Assembly (NCBI GenBank): GCA_030613765.1
Contig: JAUWLI010000147.1
Span: forward strand, 1-7,243
From: Phycisphaerae bacterium
Lineage (GTDB): Bacteria; Planctomycetota; Phycisphaerae; Sedimentisphaerales; SG8-4
Direction: 5' to 3'
DNA length: 7,243 nt
Made by a program: the position numbers and the translations under genes. The stretch's first letter is position 1; each line of letters starts with the position of its first letter. The notes under the pieces were generated by a model. That model ran no database searches. It was given only the letters and a program-made list of their open reading frames with translations, and was not told the DNA's origin. Shown one piece after another: positions 6,544 to 7,243 of the stretch.

Positions 6544-6620
6544 GTCGGGGTGGAAAAGGGGGCTATTAATGCTAAAAAAAGGGCTTTTATCGGATTGGAC
6601 ACCTGGTGAATTAGGACAAT

Positions 6621-6654
6621 GGAAGTTTAAATTTTGAAGTTGAAAGTGTAAAAC
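6621..6654 (+). repeat. 34-nt direct repeat, copy A
   Basis: The copy begins GGAAGTTTAAATTTTGAAGT and ends GTAAAAC. It matches copy B at 6784-6817 at 31 of 34 positions. Confidence 0.8.
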
Positions 6655-6660
6655 TGTGGG

Positions 6661-6675
6661 ATCGCTGCGCGATAG
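6661..6675. repeat. Short palindromic repeat CTATCGCGMAGCGAT, copy 2 (inverted)
   Basis: The minus strand reads CTATCGCGCAGCGAT, matching 14 of 15 bases of the copy at 1895-1909. The stem is ATCGC/GCGAT around a 3-base loop. Confidence 0.5.
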
Positions 6676-6701
6676 CTTTCTAATTTTTATGCCACTAAGG
6701 C

Positions 6702-6717
6702 ACAAAGACACAAAGAT
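6702..6717 (+). repeat. Tandem 8-mer ACAAAGAC/ACAAAGAT
   Basis: Two adjacent 8-base units (6702-6709 and 6710-6717) sit in the context GGCACAAAGACACAAAG. A degenerate relative (GGCCGCGAAGACAC) occurs at 6839-6852. I recall this kind of motif as a common dispersed intergenic element. Confidence 0.5.
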
Positions 6718-6736
6718 GAACGGTTTGACGGTTAGA

Positions 6737-6759
6737 CCCCTGCCTAAGAATTGCAGGGG
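6737..6759. repeat. Inverted repeat CCCCTGC/GCAGGGG
   Basis: A perfect 7-bp stem (6737-6743 with 6753-6759) surrounds a 9-base loop. No T-run follows on either strand, so it is not a terminator. Confidence 0.5.
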
Positions 6760-6783
6760 CAGGCGGTTGGATGGTTGGGTAGG

Positions 6784-6817
6784 GGAAGTTTAAAGTTTGA
6801 AGTGGAAAATGTAAAAC
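6784..6817 (+). repeat. 34-nt direct repeat, copy B
   Basis: This is the second copy of the element at 6621-6654, with three mismatches and a start-to-start distance of 163 bases. Confidence 0.8.
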
Positions 6818-6890
6818 CAAAGCTCAAAATTCAAAACAGGCCGCGAAGACACGGGAAAAGCGGTTAATTGGTGATTAGAGAGGATTAAAA

Positions 6891-7056
6891 AGGCCGGATC
6901 CTACCTTCTTGCAGTATTCCTTCAGAGGCAGGGGCTTCTTAAGGGAAGAAACTGCCTGAACAAGGGCAAGGCCTGATTCGTAAACACCTTAGAAATTTTA
7001 TTCTTTTCCAAGCTCCTGTAACTACCTTTCCTCCGGGTGTAGCAGGAGCTTTTTTA
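6891..7056 (+). ncRNA. Candidate structured small RNA, class unknown
   Basis: Bases 6891-6974 can fold into one long rod. The outer pair is AGGC/GCCT (6891-6894, 6971-6974). Next come CTTGC/GCAAG (6908-6912, 6966-6970), CC/GG (6919-6920, 6964-6965) and TTCA/TGAA (6921-6924, 6957-6960). The tip has GGCAG/CTGCC (6927-6931, 6952-6956) and TTCTT/AAGAA (6936-6940, 6946-6950) around a 5-base loop. An intrinsic terminator at 7010-7055 would end the transcript at about 165 nt, and no plausible protein frame occupies the stretch. A rod with internal loops is 6S-RNA-like, but I see no diagnostic sequence. No clear promoter is visible upstream. It could instead be the 3' end of a longer transcript. Confidence 0.4.
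7010..7055 (+). terminator. Rho-independent terminator
   Basis: A 9-bp stem (AAGCTCCTG, 7010-7018, with CAGGAGCTT, 7043-7051) is topped by an inner CTAC/GTAG stem (7022-7025 with 7039-7042) and followed by six T (7050-7055). No protein gene precedes it on the plus strand, so it points to an RNA transcript. Confidence 0.8.
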
Positions 7057-7116
7057 CTATATCAGGCATCCCGGTCGTATAAATGATTAAGGATGAGTGA
7101 TTATTGATTAATTTTT

Positions 7117-7170
7117 GGAGATTCTTCGCTCCTTCGACTACGCTCAGGACAAGTTTGCTCAGAATGACAT
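7117..7170. repeat. GCTCAG-type dispersed repeat fragment
   Basis: The stretch GAGATTCTTCGCTCC, then TTCGACTACGCTCAGGAC, then TTTGCTCAGAATGACA contains two GCTCAGRAY modules 15 bases apart. I recall such strings as common intergenic repeats in many environmental bacterial genomes; only one composite copy is in this window. Confidence 0.4.
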
Positions 7171-7243
7171 CTTATTTTGGGACACTGCCTGAGACTTGCG
7201 GGGATGCGGGATTCGGATTCGGGGTTAGTTTTAAGGATTCATC

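Larger units (their letters stand above)
6544..7243. other. Gene-free, repeat-rich region upstream of the dnaG promoter
   Basis: I see no convincing protein gene here. A 108-codon minus-strand frame (6385-6711) starts within the repeat zone and crosses the dnaG promoter. The stretch holds two 34-nt direct repeats, short palindromes, an ACAAAGAC tandem, a candidate structured RNA with terminator, and a GCTCAG-type repeat. I see nothing assignable in 7171-7243. Confidence 0.6.

Noticed and set aside
6385..6711. A 108-codon minus-strand frame upstream of dnaG
   Set aside because: It has no recognisable motif and no ribosome site, it begins in repeat sequence, and it crosses the dnaG promoter; its composition looks like translated noncoding DNA.
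6737..6759. The CCCCTGC/GCAGGGG hairpin as a terminator
   Set aside because: Neither strand has a T-run after the stem, and no gene ends beside it.
6966..6985. A tRNA-like T-arm (GATTCGTAA) in the noncoding region
   Set aside because: No matching GGTTCRANNCC, acceptor or anticodon arm could be assembled around it.

Overview
The window looks like a chromosomal segment from a planctomycete-like bacterium. The best evidence is the sigma factor. It is an RpoD with a long insert between regions 1.2 and 2, carrying FRRKLL...DRTI and [12 protein letters not shown] stretches that I associate from memory with Planctomycetota RpoD. The phylum call is inference from one protein.

Layout, left to right. 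(1) Bases 1-1558 are a visibly AT-rich pair of plus-strand genes. The first is the C-terminal part of a DUF3883 (PD-(D/E)XK-like) protein, cut by the window edge. The second is a beta-class site-specific DNA methyltransferase with TSPPY and DPFxGxGTT motifs. Together they look like a restriction-modification or related defence module. The methyltransferase seems to have its own promoter so close to its ATG that the mRNA could be leaderless. (2) Bases 1559-2036 are a scrap zone: a minimal GIY-YIG-like protein of about 68 residues and a 42-codon remnant that resembles the N-terminus of another GIY-YIG-type family. (3) Bases 2045-2442 are a complete cold-shock gene unit: promoter, leader of about 100 nt with two mutually exclusive pairings, strong Shine-Dalgarno, GTG-started CSD protein and a textbook terminator. 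(4) Bases 2502-6543 are a minus-strand macromolecular-synthesis unit, dnaG then rpoD. It is read from a good sigma70-type promoter at 6512-6543 through a leader of about 235 nt with three hairpins. rpsU, which precedes dnaG in the enterobacterial operon, is absent. (5) Bases 6544-7243 contain no convincing protein gene. This stretch holds decayed repeats, a plus-strand candidate structured RNA ending in an intrinsic terminator (6891-7056), and a GCTCAG-type repeat.

How the parts relate: dnaG (primase) and rpoD (housekeeping sigma) couple replication initiation and transcription and are the conserved backbone. The cold-shock gene faces rpoD, and the two probably share the terminator hairpin between them. 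The defence genes and GIY-YIG fragments on the left look like accessory, horizontally acquired material parked beside the housekeeping block. Two computed start positions need correcting: the cold-shock start is GTG 2182, and the rpoD start is GTG 4322. In addition, the first gene does not start inside the window.
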